Source: Marinomonas spartinae
GTDB lineage: Bacteria > Pseudomonadota > Gammaproteobacteria > Pseudomonadales > Marinomonadaceae
Assembly (NCBI RefSeq): GCF_900089775.1
Contig: NZ_FLOB01000004.1
Span: forward strand, 310,001-374,000
Direction of reading: 5' to 3'
DNA: 64,000 bases
Positions 1 to 9,689 of this stretch are shown piece after piece. Below the pieces are notes generated by a model. That model searched no databases and was not told the origin of the DNA. It saw only the letters and a list, made by a program, of their open reading frames with translations. The position numbers and the translations under genes are program-made. Position 1 is the stretch's first letter. Every line of letters starts with the position of its first letter.

Positions 1-1
1 T

Positions 2-214
2 CATTATTGCCGATACTCCAACGGCTTAATATTTCCTCAGAAAATTGGCGATGTATTGCCACATAATTTGAGGTTAGAACGGGCGATGTGGACGGTAATG
101 AACATTCGATTAAACACTATTGTGAGTCTAACCATAGACGACGTGAACCACCTCAGCAGAGTCGAAAGCTGCTCGCCTAAAAAAGACAAAAACCTAGCCA
201 AAACCACTCGCTAA
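2..214 (+). CDS. Possible C-terminal end of a gene entering from the left edge
   Basis: A plus-strand frame is open from the window edge to a TAA at 212-214 and encodes about 70 residues with a basic tail. It would be convergent to the contractile-injection operon. I recognise no domain, and an open frame of this length can arise by chance, so this is a weak call. A possible minus-strand ATG at 2-4 preceded by GGAG is an alternative reading of the same edge. Confidence 0.25.
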   Translation, partial: HYCRYSNGLIFPQKIGDVLPHNLRLERAMWTVMNIRLNTIVSLTIDDVNHLSRVESCSPKKDKNLAKTTR

Positions 215-215
215 A

Positions 216-262
216 AAACGACTAGCGGCCACTCCTTGTTTTAAAATCGTGAAAACCGCTCT
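216..262 (-). terminator. Weak terminator-like structure after the injection-system operon
   Basis: Downstream of the last minus-strand gene (stop at 274) an AGCGG/CCGCT pair can fold around a long loop and is followed on the minus strand by a run of six T. The stem is short and imperfect, so this is a tentative intrinsic terminator. Confidence 0.3.
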
Positions 263-273
263 TTTCAGACTTA

Positions 274-2841
274 TTACGGTTTATCCCCTTCTTTGTTAGC
301 TAAACGAACGGCGAACAATATCAAACCAATTACTAGCATGAAGAGTAAAAGTATTGGGCCTTGATAATCTTTAAAATACGGGTCGGCGATAAAGACCAAC
401 ATTAATCCAATAATGGCGGCGGCACTGATGGCAACGAACGGTAGTTTGCTGAGGTAAGGTCGCAGTGGATAGTACCAAATGCTGATAATGAGTAGGCTTA
501 TGATGACGGTGAAGGTAATAAATAATATCAGCCTTAGCTCCCATCGATTCGGACATACCCAATTAAATACTTTATCGATCACTGATATGACTGTATTTAG
601 TGCGGGTGGGTAAGAGGAGGTCGTTGGGAAGAATGTTTCATCAATCAGTGTTTGACTTGAGGCATTGAGTGGAACTGGCCAGTAGGCAGCACCTAAGAAG
701 GACCAGCCAGACAAATGAACAAGTTGGGCCAATTTGTGTTTTTGGTTACGGTTGCCTTCTGTCACCAGCATGGGGGTTATGCGATTAAATAGTTGTGCTG
801 CGGCAAGTTGATTATTTTGGTGGCTGAGCCAATAGTACAGTTCCTGTATTTGAGTTAGCTCGTCTTGGGATTCATCGCTGCTGTTCGGGGTGCTTGGACG
901 CATGATCATTAAGTTGGTAACCTGAGCCAGTTTTTTGAGGTTTTCAAATTGGTAAAAGCCTTTATTAGTGGGATCGATCACGTCTTTTATTGGAATAATG
1001 ATATTGAGGAAATATCTGTCATTGGGTTGTGCCGTAATTACTTCGGCATTAGCTCGTTTACTATTGGCTTGGGCGAGTAGGGCTTTTTTTAGGTTACGTA
1101 CAAACTCTAAAAACTGTTTTTGGCTTTGCGGTGTTTTAAGGTTGGATAAATTGATATCTAGTGTGATGCCGTCTCCCATTGTGGGAATGGGTGTGATACC
1201 AAACGATACGATAGGTTCCATTCTGTTGATAATGTATTGATCGAGAGGTTGTGCAATCGAGGCGACAATTTGGTGGATTAATTGCTCGTTATATTGCTCG
1301 GTGAGTCGTTTCTCGGTGGGCTTTTGGGCTGTGACGACGAGATCCACGTAGCTACGGTATCTATGGGCCATTTGAATAAATTGGCTGTTTTTGGGTTGAG
1401 GTTTCCAGTTAGGTGGCAAGATGAGTTTGCTGCCATTTTGGTCGGGCTTTATAACAGCACCAACAAAACCAATTCGGTCGAGTTGGCTGAAATTGATGGT
1501 TTGACCCGTTTTCGGGTGATCCCAATAGGGATATAAACCATAAAAGGTGCCGACACTAAAAATGGACGATAGGCTGTCTTCGCAACCACAATTATCCGGC
1601 GCTTTCCAGATCATTGGTATATCTTGTTCAGGTTCTATTCCGGATTTTTTTGCGATCCTAATAATGCTTCTCATATTAGCCGCTGTAGGAGGTACTCCTG
1701 ATAGTTTCATGGCTAACGCCATGAGATACAAACTGGGGAATACTTCATCCTCTAAAGGTTTGAGTTTTTTAAGTAGTGTTTTAGGAATCTCCGTCATATT
1801 CATTTTGGCTAACATGCTTTTTAGAGCATCTGGGTTAATTTGCCAAACGTTTTGAGGTGTATTGGTTTGCGTTGTACTTTTAGTGCTGGTTTCGATCATT
1901 TGAGAGGTAGGTTGTTGCTCTACACCATTTGTACTGTTGAGCGTAGGCGCCTGAGTGACTTGAGTTGAACTGGTACTCTTTGTTTCACTAGCGGTAGATT
2001 GCGGATTGGTTGAGTCAATGGTGTGGCGCTGAATCAATGTATTAATATTTAATGACGAATTAGCGGCCAAAATATCCGATTGTGATAGGATTTCGTGTAA
2101 TGCGTTATAGAGCTTAGTTCGTTGATCAAATTGTTGAGCACTGAGTTTTGTTAGGCTGTCTAATGTTTCTTTACGACGTTTAAGTTGTGCTAAATCTTCT
2201 GCTGTAAGCTGGTAGTAATAAGGACGGATTGTCGATTTTTTTACAGAGTTCTCTGTTGAGCTTTCTGATGTCATTACTTGTTGAGATTCAACAGTCGTTT
2301 TTGTGCTAGGTTTGGGGGGTAGTTTTGCGGCTATTTGGGCTGATGTGAGGATGAGTAGTTGTGTTGGTTTGATGCTTTGTCGCCATGCTGGAAAACGGTC
2401 ATTCAGTTGACTTGCTTTGTTGAGGTCAATCAGAATAGATTCCACAAAGGCAGTATTTTGTCTGGCCTGCGAATCGCCTGTTGTTGACAACCCGAATTCA
2501 CTGCAAAAATACGCGAGCCATTGATGAGTCTTAGGGCCAAAATGACCATCACTGAGTGCATTGGGTCGTTTTTTTGATGCTTGTTGATAATCTTTATTCT
2601 CTTGATATAGCACACTGAGCTGTTGTTGGATGATCTGGCCAAGGTAGCGATCATTTTGCTCGGGCAGTTGTCGATAACACGTTTTGAATTGGGGGCTATC
2701 CCATAATTTAGTTGGCGCGGTTTCAGCTATTGCTTGGCTTGAGGATGCCCATAATGGCATCACCAATAGTATAAGCGCCAAAAAGAATGGTGAGTGTTCT
2801 CTCATCATTTTTATGGTCAAGTGAATAAACGGTTTTATCAT
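274..2841 (-). CDS. eCIS-associated membrane protein with peptidoglycan-binding-like and GH18-like domains
   Basis: This is the last gene of the contractile-injection operon, 12 bp after the tape-measure gene. The 855-residue protein has an N-terminal signal/anchor segment (about 18-40), a region resembling a peptidoglycan-binding fold (about 45-150, with FGPKTHQWL), a Ser/Thr/Gln-rich linker (about 180-335), then a region resembling a GH18 barrel that opens with a GLYPYWDHP...INFSQLDRIG stretch near 434-465. The chitinase signature DGxDxDxE appears as D557-G-I-T-L-D562-I-N564, so the catalytic Glu is Asn and the protein is probably not a hydrolase. Three hydrophobic helices lie near the C-terminus (about 770-850). 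I infer a membrane or cell-wall anchor or docking protein for the particle. The domain naming comes from motif reading only; no exact family name is claimed. Confidence 0.6.
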   Translation of the reverse strand: MIKPFIHLTIKMMREHSPFFLALILLVMPLWASSSQAIAETAPTKLWDSPQFKTCYRQLPEQNDRYLGQIIQQQLSVLYQENKDYQQASKKRPNALSDGHFGPKTHQWLAYFCSEFGLSTTGDSQARQNTAFVESILIDLNKASQLNDRFPAWRQSIKPTQLLILTSAQIAAKLPPKPSTKTTVESQQVMTSESSTENSVKKSTIRPYYYQLTAEDLAQLKRRKETLDSLTKLSAQQFDQRTKLYNALHEILSQSDILAANSSLNINTLIQRHTIDSTNPQSTASETKSTSSTQVTQAPTLNSTNGVEQQPTSQMIETSTKSTTQTNTPQNVWQINPDALKSMLAKMNMTEIPKTLLKKLKPLEDEVFPSLYLMALAMKLSGVPPTAANMRSIIRIAKKSGIEPEQDIPMIWKAPDNCGCEDSLSSIFSVGTFYGLYPYWDHPKTGQTINFSQLDRIGFVGAVIKPDQNGSKLILPPNWKPQPKNSQFIQMAHRYRSYVDLVVTAQKPTEKRLTEQYNEQLIHQIVASIAQPLDQYIINRMEPIVSFGITPIPTMGDGITLDINLSNLKTPQSQKQFLEFVRNLKKALLAQANSKRANAEVITAQPNDRYFLNIIIPIKDVIDPTNKGFYQFENLKKLAQVTNLMIMRPSTPNSSDESQDELTQIQELYYWLSHQNNQLAAAQLFNRITPMLVTEGNRNQKHKLAQLVHLSGWSFLGAAYWPVPLNASSQTLIDETFFPTTSSYPPALNTVISVIDKVFNWVCPNRWELRLILFITFTVIISLLIISIWYYPLRPYLSKLPFVAISAAAIIGLMLVFIADPYFKDYQGPILLLFMLVIGLILFAVRLANKEGDKP

Positions 2842-2853
2842 GATGAAGGTCCT

Positions 2854-5800
2854 TTAACGCCAAGTGACAAACAAGGGTTTGTCCATCCATGGGTATTTAA
2901 TGGTTTGAAAGCTCCAGGGCAATTGGTCCAGCAGCATGTCGAAGGTGCCAGGGAAAACTTCTAACTGCCATTGTTTGTCTTGAGCAATGAGCTGTCCGCC
3001 ACGCTGTATAAAAGTGGACTGTAGGCCTTGAATGGAGGTTGAGCCCAAGGCTTTCCAGTGGCTAATAAGAGCATTGAGCAGGCCTTCTATTAGGGCGGTG
3101 GCGCCGTCCGGTAATGGGGCGGTATTGGGTATAGGGTCCTGAATGGCTATTCCACATAAGACTTTATTGAGCATCAGTTGATACTCGGGCGCTTCTTGGC
3201 GGCCATCCGCCATCCATTGCAAACAAAACAACGCTTGATGACGTGCTTCAAGGCTAACAAATTGCTGACCGTCTGTGAGTTTGAGTCGTTGGAACAGCAT
3301 GGGGATATAGGTTGACGCCAGTACCAAACCGGCATTATGAACAGGAATAGGGTCGGATGTTTCCATTGGCTCGGCATTGGGGTCTTGCCAAGGGGTTGAG
3401 TCGCTGGTGCGAGTTTTCAAACCTTGTGGTGATGCTTGCTCAATGGCCTCATATATTCGACGAATGGCTTTTTGCTCAATATTAAGTGACTTTGGCACAC
3501 TCGGTTTTATCGATGGCGCATCGTTCTCAGGCAATTGGATAGCGCGCACTAGAGCGTCTTTTGCTGATAGGGCTTTTGTCTTTGCTAGCACTTGTGAAAG
3601 CTGGTTGACCAGTGGAATACTGGACTCCAGATTCAATTTGGCTTTGATCGCTGGCTTTGCAGTCAGATCATTGAGTATTTGCCGTAATAATACGCTGCTT
3701 ATTCCTTGTCTGCCTTGCAGCAGTAGGCGGTGGTAGAGTACCTGCCAAAACAGTTGTTTGTGTTCTCTCTCATCTTTTAGCCAGTCTTTTAAGGCTTGAT
3801 GAATCGCTATTAAGTCACTCAGTATGTACGAGTAACGAGTGGCGATAAGCTGGAAATGGCTGGCATCGTCAAGATCATTTATCCAATGTAACATTAATTG
3901 AGGTGATTGCAGTTGGTGGGTCAGTTGTGACCATAGGCGAGAAGAATGTTGTTGGATTAAATACGAGAGTGTTGTTGATTCTGGTCGACCACCATTGCCT
4001 TTGAGCCATTCTACTACTAGGTCAATTTGTTCAGCTGGGTCTGTTAATGCGGTCAGCCAAGCTTGTTCTTGTGTCTGTGTTATTTGCGTGGGGGCGACTT
4101 TGATAATGTCGCGTAGTTCGCTAAACACTTGTGCAGATGTTTTGCTTGGCTGCTGTCTTTTGATTTCCTCATATAAGCGATTCAGCCAGTCGCCCATGGT
4201 TCTTGGTGGTGGTTGGCTCAGTAGCATGCGATAAAACCAGTGGGCGTTTATCCTTAGCTTGTTGAATAGGTGGCTGAGTCCAGCGAGCAAAGGTTCCAGT
4301 GAGGGCCATAAATGGGGCACAAGGGTGTTAATTAGCCCTTTCTGTGCTTCCCTTGACCATTGCTGAATAGCCCAACGAGACGACAGTGAGGGTGCACTTA
4401 GGAATGTCCGTAATTGTTGGTGTTGTTCTTTGGTTAATACCAAGGTCTCGTTGTCTTGCTGTAGTTGGTTGAGTAACTCCGGTTCTGTTAACTGCGTAGT
4501 GTGGTGGCCCTGAGGGAATAGTTGCTGTAAATCATTGCGCCAAGTGTGTTGGCCATCGCTGATTTCTAATAGTGCATGAATCAATTGGTGATGATCTAGG
4601 TTATACCGAGCGGCGAGTTTGCTGGTGACTGAGGCAAGATAACTGCGGCGGTTAAACTGGCTGCCACGTTCGACCAGTAAATAAGTCAGACTCAATTCCC
4701 ACAGACTGTTTCGTAGGGGCGTTGGTGGAATGGATGTGGCTTGTATGGGTTGTGTGCCAGACGGCGTTGGTGGTGTACTTAACACTCTACTAATGAGTTG
4801 ATGGCTGGTTATCACCTTCTCTATCGTTGCGGCGGCGGATGCATCAATCAATTCCACTAAGGTGAGGAGAATGGCGTCGTTAAAGCCCGTTGCCCATCGT
4901 TGTCGAATGATGTCCGTTTTACCCAGTTCGACAATGAGTGATTGTGCTAGCGGGCGGTGTGAGCGCAGCCATTGTGGGGCTTGTTGTTGCCACAGAGTTG
5001 AGTTTGGCTGTTGTAAGATGGCCATCAGCCCAAAAGTGATCTCGCTATGGTTGCCTGTCAGTATGGAGGTGAATAGCCCATGTTTCTCTGAATGAAAAAG
5101 CACCGGATCATACGGCAATGAGTGGGGGGGAACCGTTGCTGACTCTTTGTGAAAATCCTCTAACAGTGCGCTTAATGTGTTGAGCAGTGCGTGTTGTGGG
5201 TAGGGGCTTAATACCACAAGCATGGCCTGAATTAATTGCTCTTGTCCTAAATTTCGTCTTGCCGCCATCTGACGCGTTAGGGAGAGTAAATAGCGATGAC
5301 GATTAAACTCACTGGCGGATTCCACTAATAAGAAACTGAAAGTGAATTGCCAGAGGCTGATGCGAAGCGAGGCATCATTTATGCTTCTCGTTGACTGGGA
5401 GGATTCAAGGTCTGCTAAAAAGAGTGTTTTTTCTTGCATCACCGCGCGAACGGCGTCGCGGGCCTTGGGTTCAATGACGCGGGTCAGATCAAGCAGTGTC
5501 GGGTCAGAATAGTGTTCCGCCCAATGTTGGCGTACCGCCGCTAATTGCCCAATCCATAATAATAGTGACCTGAAGGCCGAATTGTCCTTGGGCCAATCAC
5601 GCTTAAGGCTGGCTTCATTGCCTTGTTGCAAGGTAATTAGTAAATCATTAAATGCTTTGTTCAGTGCTGGCGCGGTTTTGTTTTCTGTTTTGGCGGCAGC
5701 TTGGCTAAGAGTTGGGGTCAATAGCTGCTGCCAAGCTTGTTTGATCTGTTGGGTGTCGTTTAAGTCACTAATAGGCGGTTGTCCCAATTGCTTGACAATG

Positions 5801-7311
5801 TTCACTATGGTTGCCTGTGGTAACCGTTTCCAAAGTTTATCTTTCAGCTCGGGCGTAGAGGCAAGAAAAGTCAAGATCGCCTTAAAGGATTTAGGCTGAC
5901 GTATTAGCTGATCTATGTAAGGCACGATTTCTTTGTTTATCTCACCATAGAGTAGGGCGTGTATAAGACGGTGGCTATCTTCTGCTTTGGTAAGATCCAT
6001 ATTAAACGGTGTGTTTCGTGCGGACATTGTGCTGGTGAATGTTGGGGTTATAGCGGCTAATAGTGACGTCATTTGTTGTTTCAGTGTGCTATCAAGACTA
6101 AAAGACGCCAATGAGGTTTGCAGTGTGTTAATCAATTGCGCTTGTGTTTGATTGTGTGCCGCTGCCATTTGTGTAATAAGCGCCATCATATATTGTTGTT
6201 TATTAAATCGGCTGCCCCGTTCAATTAGCAGGTAATGCAAGGTAAATAACCAAAGCTGCTGGTTGATGGTTGTTTCTGGTACGACGGGTAACGGTTCAGC
6301 AGAGAGAGAATCGTTTGCCACCTTTACTGCAGCGCTTGAAGAGTCTGTCGTGGTGGAAGAGGCCTGTGCTTGCCAAAGTTGTGGCGTGTTTAATAAAACA
6401 TAAAGAAATGGGTATTCAGTGGGTTCGATGCATTTAAGTAAAGCGAAACGTTGCGCTTCATTAAGTGAAGTCATTAGGGTGGAGGGCAATTGTCCATTCT
6501 GTGCCTGAGTATGTAGGGCGGCAAGCAGTGGTTGGCGATAGTCCTGTATTAATACTGGCCATAACGCAACTAACTCTGTGAGTTGGTGATGGCTCAAGGC
6601 CTCTTGAATACGCGATTTCCAGTAGTGAGCAAGCCAGCTTTTTAAGCTTGGGTGATGCCGTTTAGGGCTCTTTAACAATTGTATGACGGCGTTTTGACAA
6701 TATATGGGGGACAGGTCCTCCAGTAGTTTGATCAGTTGTTCAGCAGACAGTTGGCCAATCAAACGTGCTAACAAACGTTCATGGTTCGTGGATTGAGTGA
6801 GCGCGTTATTCAACTGATGGGGATGATCCAATAATGCTTCTATGATGCCTGTTTGCTCGATGGTTTGCCGGTTATCAAACGTCCAGTGCAGCCGCCCCGT
6901 TTGCAGAAATTGCAGTGCTTGATGCCAAGAATAGTCCTCGTTGCTATAGCGAGTTACGTTAGAGTTAACATCTTCTGGAGGGCTTTTGGATGAGGGGGCC
7001 TGCGACACTGCTTGAGTATTTTTAGACTCAGAACGGGCGTATTGAGCTAATTGTTCGCACAGTTGTGCTTCAATGGCGCTCAGTAGATCGCTAAATAGAC
7101 TGTTGGTGTTGAGGTTGCCAAGATCAAGAGAAAGATGCTCAATGGTGATGACCTCATTGGCGGAACAATAACGATTAAAGATCTGTTCGATATGTGGCAG
7201 TAGTTCATTTATCACCCAGTGATGGGCGTTTTGCTCAAAACTTTCAGCTTCAAGAGGAGAGTCAAAGTTGAGTTTTAATTCAGCGTTTTGGATGTTATGG
7301 CTTCTTGTCAT
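2854..7311 (-). CDS. Contractile injection system tape measure protein (Afp14-like)
   Basis: At 1485 residues this is by far the longest protein in the operon. The N-terminus (ELKLNFDSPLEAESFEQ, then a helical stretch with VITIEHLSLDLGNL) and the C-terminus (GLVLASTYIPMLFQRL, then LEARHQALFCLQWMADG) are typical of the eCIS tape-measure family. A module with the pattern LWxFxxxxLLVExxSxFNRxxY followed by an LIxALL helix recurs near residues 350, 650 and 870, so the middle has grown by internal repetition. In related particles this protein sets tube length from within the lumen. Its start overlaps the upstream gene's stop by 4 bp. It lies between the Afp12-like gene and the terminal membrane protein, as expected for late operon position. 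Confidence 0.88.
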   Translation of the reverse strand: MTRSHNIQNAELKLNFDSPLEAESFEQNAHHWVINELLPHIEQIFNRYCSANEVITIEHLSLDLGNLNTNSLFSDLLSAIEAQLCEQLAQYARSESKNTQAVSQAPSSKSPPEDVNSNVTRYSNEDYSWHQALQFLQTGRLHWTFDNRQTIEQTGIIEALLDHPHQLNNALTQSTNHERLLARLIGQLSAEQLIKLLEDLSPIYCQNAVIQLLKSPKRHHPSLKSWLAHYWKSRIQEALSHHQLTELVALWPVLIQDYRQPLLAALHTQAQNGQLPSTLMTSLNEAQRFALLKCIEPTEYPFLYVLLNTPQLWQAQASSTTTDSSSAAVKVANDSLSAEPLPVVPETTINQQLWLFTLHYLLIERGSRFNKQQYMMALITQMAAAHNQTQAQLINTLQTSLASFSLDSTLKQQMTSLLAAITPTFTSTMSARNTPFNMDLTKAEDSHRLIHALLYGEINKEIVPYIDQLIRQPKSFKAILTFLASTPELKDKLWKRLPQATIVNIVKQLGQPPISDLNDTQQIKQAWQQLLTPTLSQAAAKTENKTAPALNKAFNDLLITLQQGNEASLKRDWPKDNSAFRSLLLWIGQLAAVRQHWAEHYSDPTLLDLTRVIEPKARDAVRAVMQEKTLFLADLESSQSTRSINDASLRISLWQFTFSFLLVESASEFNRHRYLLSLTRQMAARRNLGQEQLIQAMLVVLSPYPQHALLNTLSALLEDFHKESATVPPHSLPYDPVLFHSEKHGLFTSILTGNHSEITFGLMAILQQPNSTLWQQQAPQWLRSHRPLAQSLIVELGKTDIIRQRWATGFNDAILLTLVELIDASAAATIEKVITSHQLISRVLSTPPTPSGTQPIQATSIPPTPLRNSLWELSLTYLLVERGSQFNRRSYLASVTSKLAARYNLDHHQLIHALLEISDGQHTWRNDLQQLFPQGHHTTQLTEPELLNQLQQDNETLVLTKEQHQQLRTFLSAPSLSSRWAIQQWSREAQKGLINTLVPHLWPSLEPLLAGLSHLFNKLRINAHWFYRMLLSQPPPRTMGDWLNRLYEEIKRQQPSKTSAQVFSELRDIIKVAPTQITQTQEQAWLTALTDPAEQIDLVVEWLKGNGGRPESTTLSYLIQQHSSRLWSQLTHQLQSPQLMLHWINDLDDASHFQLIATRYSYILSDLIAIHQALKDWLKDEREHKQLFWQVLYHRLLLQGRQGISSVLLRQILNDLTAKPAIKAKLNLESSIPLVNQLSQVLAKTKALSAKDALVRAIQLPENDAPSIKPSVPKSLNIEQKAIRRIYEAIEQASPQGLKTRTSDSTPWQDPNAEPMETSDPIPVHNAGLVLASTYIPMLFQRLKLTDGQQFVSLEARHQALFCLQWMADGRQEAPEYQLMLNKVLCGIAIQDPIPNTAPLPDGATALIEGLLNALISHWKALGSTSIQGLQSTFIQRGGQLIAQDKQWQLEVFPGTFDMLLDQLPWSFQTIKYPWMDKPLFVTWR

Positions 7312-9689
7312 AATATCAACTCGTCATCCTGGGTGCTGGGCTGCTGTAAAAACGTATGAAGTTTGTCCGCTAATTGATCACAGTCTTGTTGCTCATTTTG
7401 ACGCTCATAACCCGACGTAGAATGACTTAGGTTAAGCACTTTGGCTTTTTGCTCGCGCCATGCAAAATACAAGGTTTCAAATTCACAGAAGTCATGAAAA
7501 GAAAGCCAATGAATATGCGCAAGCAAATGAGCTGGACTGTTGTTGCGAATGAGTGCCTCGGCTTGTTGACGAAAGTGTTCGTTATGATGGCGGGCAGTAA
7601 ACCCAGGCAAAACGACGCTGATTTGATGCGCATAGGGAGCAAGGTCGTCCGATTCCCCTTGAGGGCGAAGGGTGATATGTTCCACTAGGTGAAGGCTTTC
7701 GATCTCATGGTTTAGCTGAGTAAGCCACTGCTGCAAGTAATGACAGAAATTGAGTAGCTTGTTTTTATTGGTATGGCGTCCAATGTAGAGCCATCGTTTG
7801 TCGTCATCTTCAGAGGGCTTACCAGAAAAATTGAAAAAAAGCTGGTATTCGTCTTTGCGTGTGTGGTGTAACACTTTAAAACAGTGGTGATCGATCCCTA
7901 ATAAGAATAAAGATTCGGGAATTGTTTGGCCTGTGAAGGCAATAATGGATGAGCGTATACGACGAATTTTTCGATCGCTTAGGGTTATGTTTTCTGGGCG
8001 TTCACTCACTGATTCGAGCAACGAGCGTATTGGTTTGCGAATGTTGAATAGGGTTTTTTGACCTGTCGGGCTATGGGCAAAATGCGCATCGCTGACCACA
8101 TTGAGTAAGTGTCGGGTGAGAGTGCGGGTATAGCTTGTTTTATCTGTTTTTTGTATTCCTAATAGTAAAGAAATTCTTTTTTCGTAACCGCTTTGATGAT
8201 CGGCTTGGAACAAGTTAGGACCAAGACCACGCTCGTTCGTCACTGTGATAATGTCGTGAAGAAACGCTTGTTTGTTTTTTAGTAATTGCCAATTCAGTTC
8301 TTTAAACGACAGGTATGGATTAAACTGTCGATGGAAATCGTTTGGGTATTGTTCGCCGTAAAGCGCCAGTATGTAATCAAAGAGGCGTCCTTTGCGTTCT
8401 GGGAAATCGTCAAATTGCGCTTGTAGCTCTCTGAGTTGCTGTTCTGCTTGCGCTGGATAATGTTGGTCAATATCGTAAAACTGCTCATGGCTCAAGGCTT
8501 GTATTTGGTAGCTGTAAGGGGTATCCAGTGAGAGTGAAAATAGCTCACGGATGCCATCTAAATCTCGGCAGAAGTTTGCCATCAGTTGATCAAACAATAG
8601 TAAATAGCTACGTAGTTGATGACGTTCCGCTTGTTGTTGCGGGTTATAGTGGCTTGATCGCCCCGGCGCTAGGTGGTAGTTGCGGGGGAATAACGTCTGC
8701 ACCGACTCATATTGAGCAAAATTGTACAATCTTCCAGCAGGGAGAGCTGGTTTCGCTGAAGAGCCAGCGGTCTGTTGTATGTGTCTGTGCTGTTGGTACA
8801 AGTGAAAATTAAGGCCTATTTCGCTGACATCTAGTGTCACTGCGTGATTGTTTTGGAACAAGGCTAGCGTAATGTCTGATTCCTGTTCGGGGAGCATCAA
8901 CTTTGCGTGTTCGGGCAGTGTTTCGAGTCGTTTATTGAGATTGGAAGCGTCTGTGCTTTGGAAGTATAGGTCATGAATGTGTTGGATGGCGTTATTAGCC
9001 AGCAGGTGCTCTTTTAGTTCCGTTAAGGTTGGTTTGACGGCTTCTTGTCGAATCCATTGGTTGCTTTGGTCATAAATACTTGCCGCCAGTTTATTGATAT
9101 CGTCCACTTCATTGCTGATATCAATAATGGCGTGGAGCGATAGGCTTGTCTCGCCGATTATCCTGACCTGATCTAAGTCTTCTCCCAATCCGCGAACGCT
9201 ATGATAGGCTTGGCTGATGGCGCGTATGGTTTGCAGAATAGACGGTGAGGTGTCACTTTGCTCCTGTTGGGACACCACAGGCAATAGGCCATCAATTTGA
9301 TACAGTCCACAATGTGGTGCCTGTTGGTTTAATGCTACCCATACTTGATCCAAGTCAGGGATAACCGATAGTAACCATGACTGATAGTCGCTGGGTTGTT
9401 GTGGCGGAGGTTGAAGAATCTCCTCTGGGGGTGTCAGACCATACTGACGATAATCAATTTGGCCGTTTGACTCGGTGAGGTAGTCACTGACGTCAAAGTC
9501 ACTGCGATAAATGAGGTCAGTAAGGGCATAGCACAGTTGCTCTAAAATCGTGACCCCAGGGTCATGGGTATTGTAATCCGTCCAGACCTTGCCGCTAAGC
9601 TGCTGAATATAGGTTAACCCCAATTGAAACAGTTGCTCAAAGCTATCTGGATTTTCTTGGTGATTCTGTTTGGAAATCGACAATGTCAT
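7308..9689 (-). CDS. eCIS baseplate protein, Afp12-like
   Basis: A 793-residue protein. The N-terminus has the baseplate-type signature YIQQLSGKVWTDYNTHDPGV followed by TILEQLCYALTDL (about 28-60), shared with wedge proteins that sit next to baseplate J in eCIS loci. The remainder is long, polar and mixed alpha/beta, with no signal peptide or membrane helix. It overlaps the start of the tape-measure gene by 4 bp and the upstream 275-aa gene by 4 bp, indicating translational coupling. Inferred role: second wedge component of the baseplate with the Afp11-like protein. The family assignment is good; the exact structural role is by analogy with Afp/PVC. Confidence 0.8.
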   Translation of the reverse strand: MTLSISKQNHQENPDSFEQLFQLGLTYIQQLSGKVWTDYNTHDPGVTILEQLCYALTDLIYRSDFDVSDYLTESNGQIDYRQYGLTPPEEILQPPPQQPSDYQSWLLSVIPDLDQVWVALNQQAPHCGLYQIDGLLPVVSQQEQSDTSPSILQTIRAISQAYHSVRGLGEDLDQVRIIGETSLSLHAIIDISNEVDDINKLAASIYDQSNQWIRQEAVKPTLTELKEHLLANNAIQHIHDLYFQSTDASNLNKRLETLPEHAKLMLPEQESDITLALFQNNHAVTLDVSEIGLNFHLYQQHRHIQQTAGSSAKPALPAGRLYNFAQYESVQTLFPRNYHLAPGRSSHYNPQQQAERHQLRSYLLLFDQLMANFCRDLDGIRELFSLSLDTPYSYQIQALSHEQFYDIDQHYPAQAEQQLRELQAQFDDFPERKGRLFDYILALYGEQYPNDFHRQFNPYLSFKELNWQLLKNKQAFLHDIITVTNERGLGPNLFQADHQSGYEKRISLLLGIQKTDKTSYTRTLTRHLLNVVSDAHFAHSPTGQKTLFNIRKPIRSLLESVSERPENITLSDRKIRRIRSSIIAFTGQTIPESLFLLGIDHHCFKVLHHTRKDEYQLFFNFSGKPSEDDDKRWLYIGRHTNKNKLLNFCHYLQQWLTQLNHEIESLHLVEHITLRPQGESDDLAPYAHQISVVLPGFTARHHNEHFRQQAEALIRNNSPAHLLAHIHWLSFHDFCEFETLYFAWREQKAKVLNLSHSTSGYERQNEQQDCDQLADKLHTFLQQPSTQDDELIL

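Noticed and set aside
371..562. Small frames inside the long eCIS and other genes on both strands
   Set aside because: They are shadows of well-supported genes in other frames, with no ribosome site or recognisable protein.
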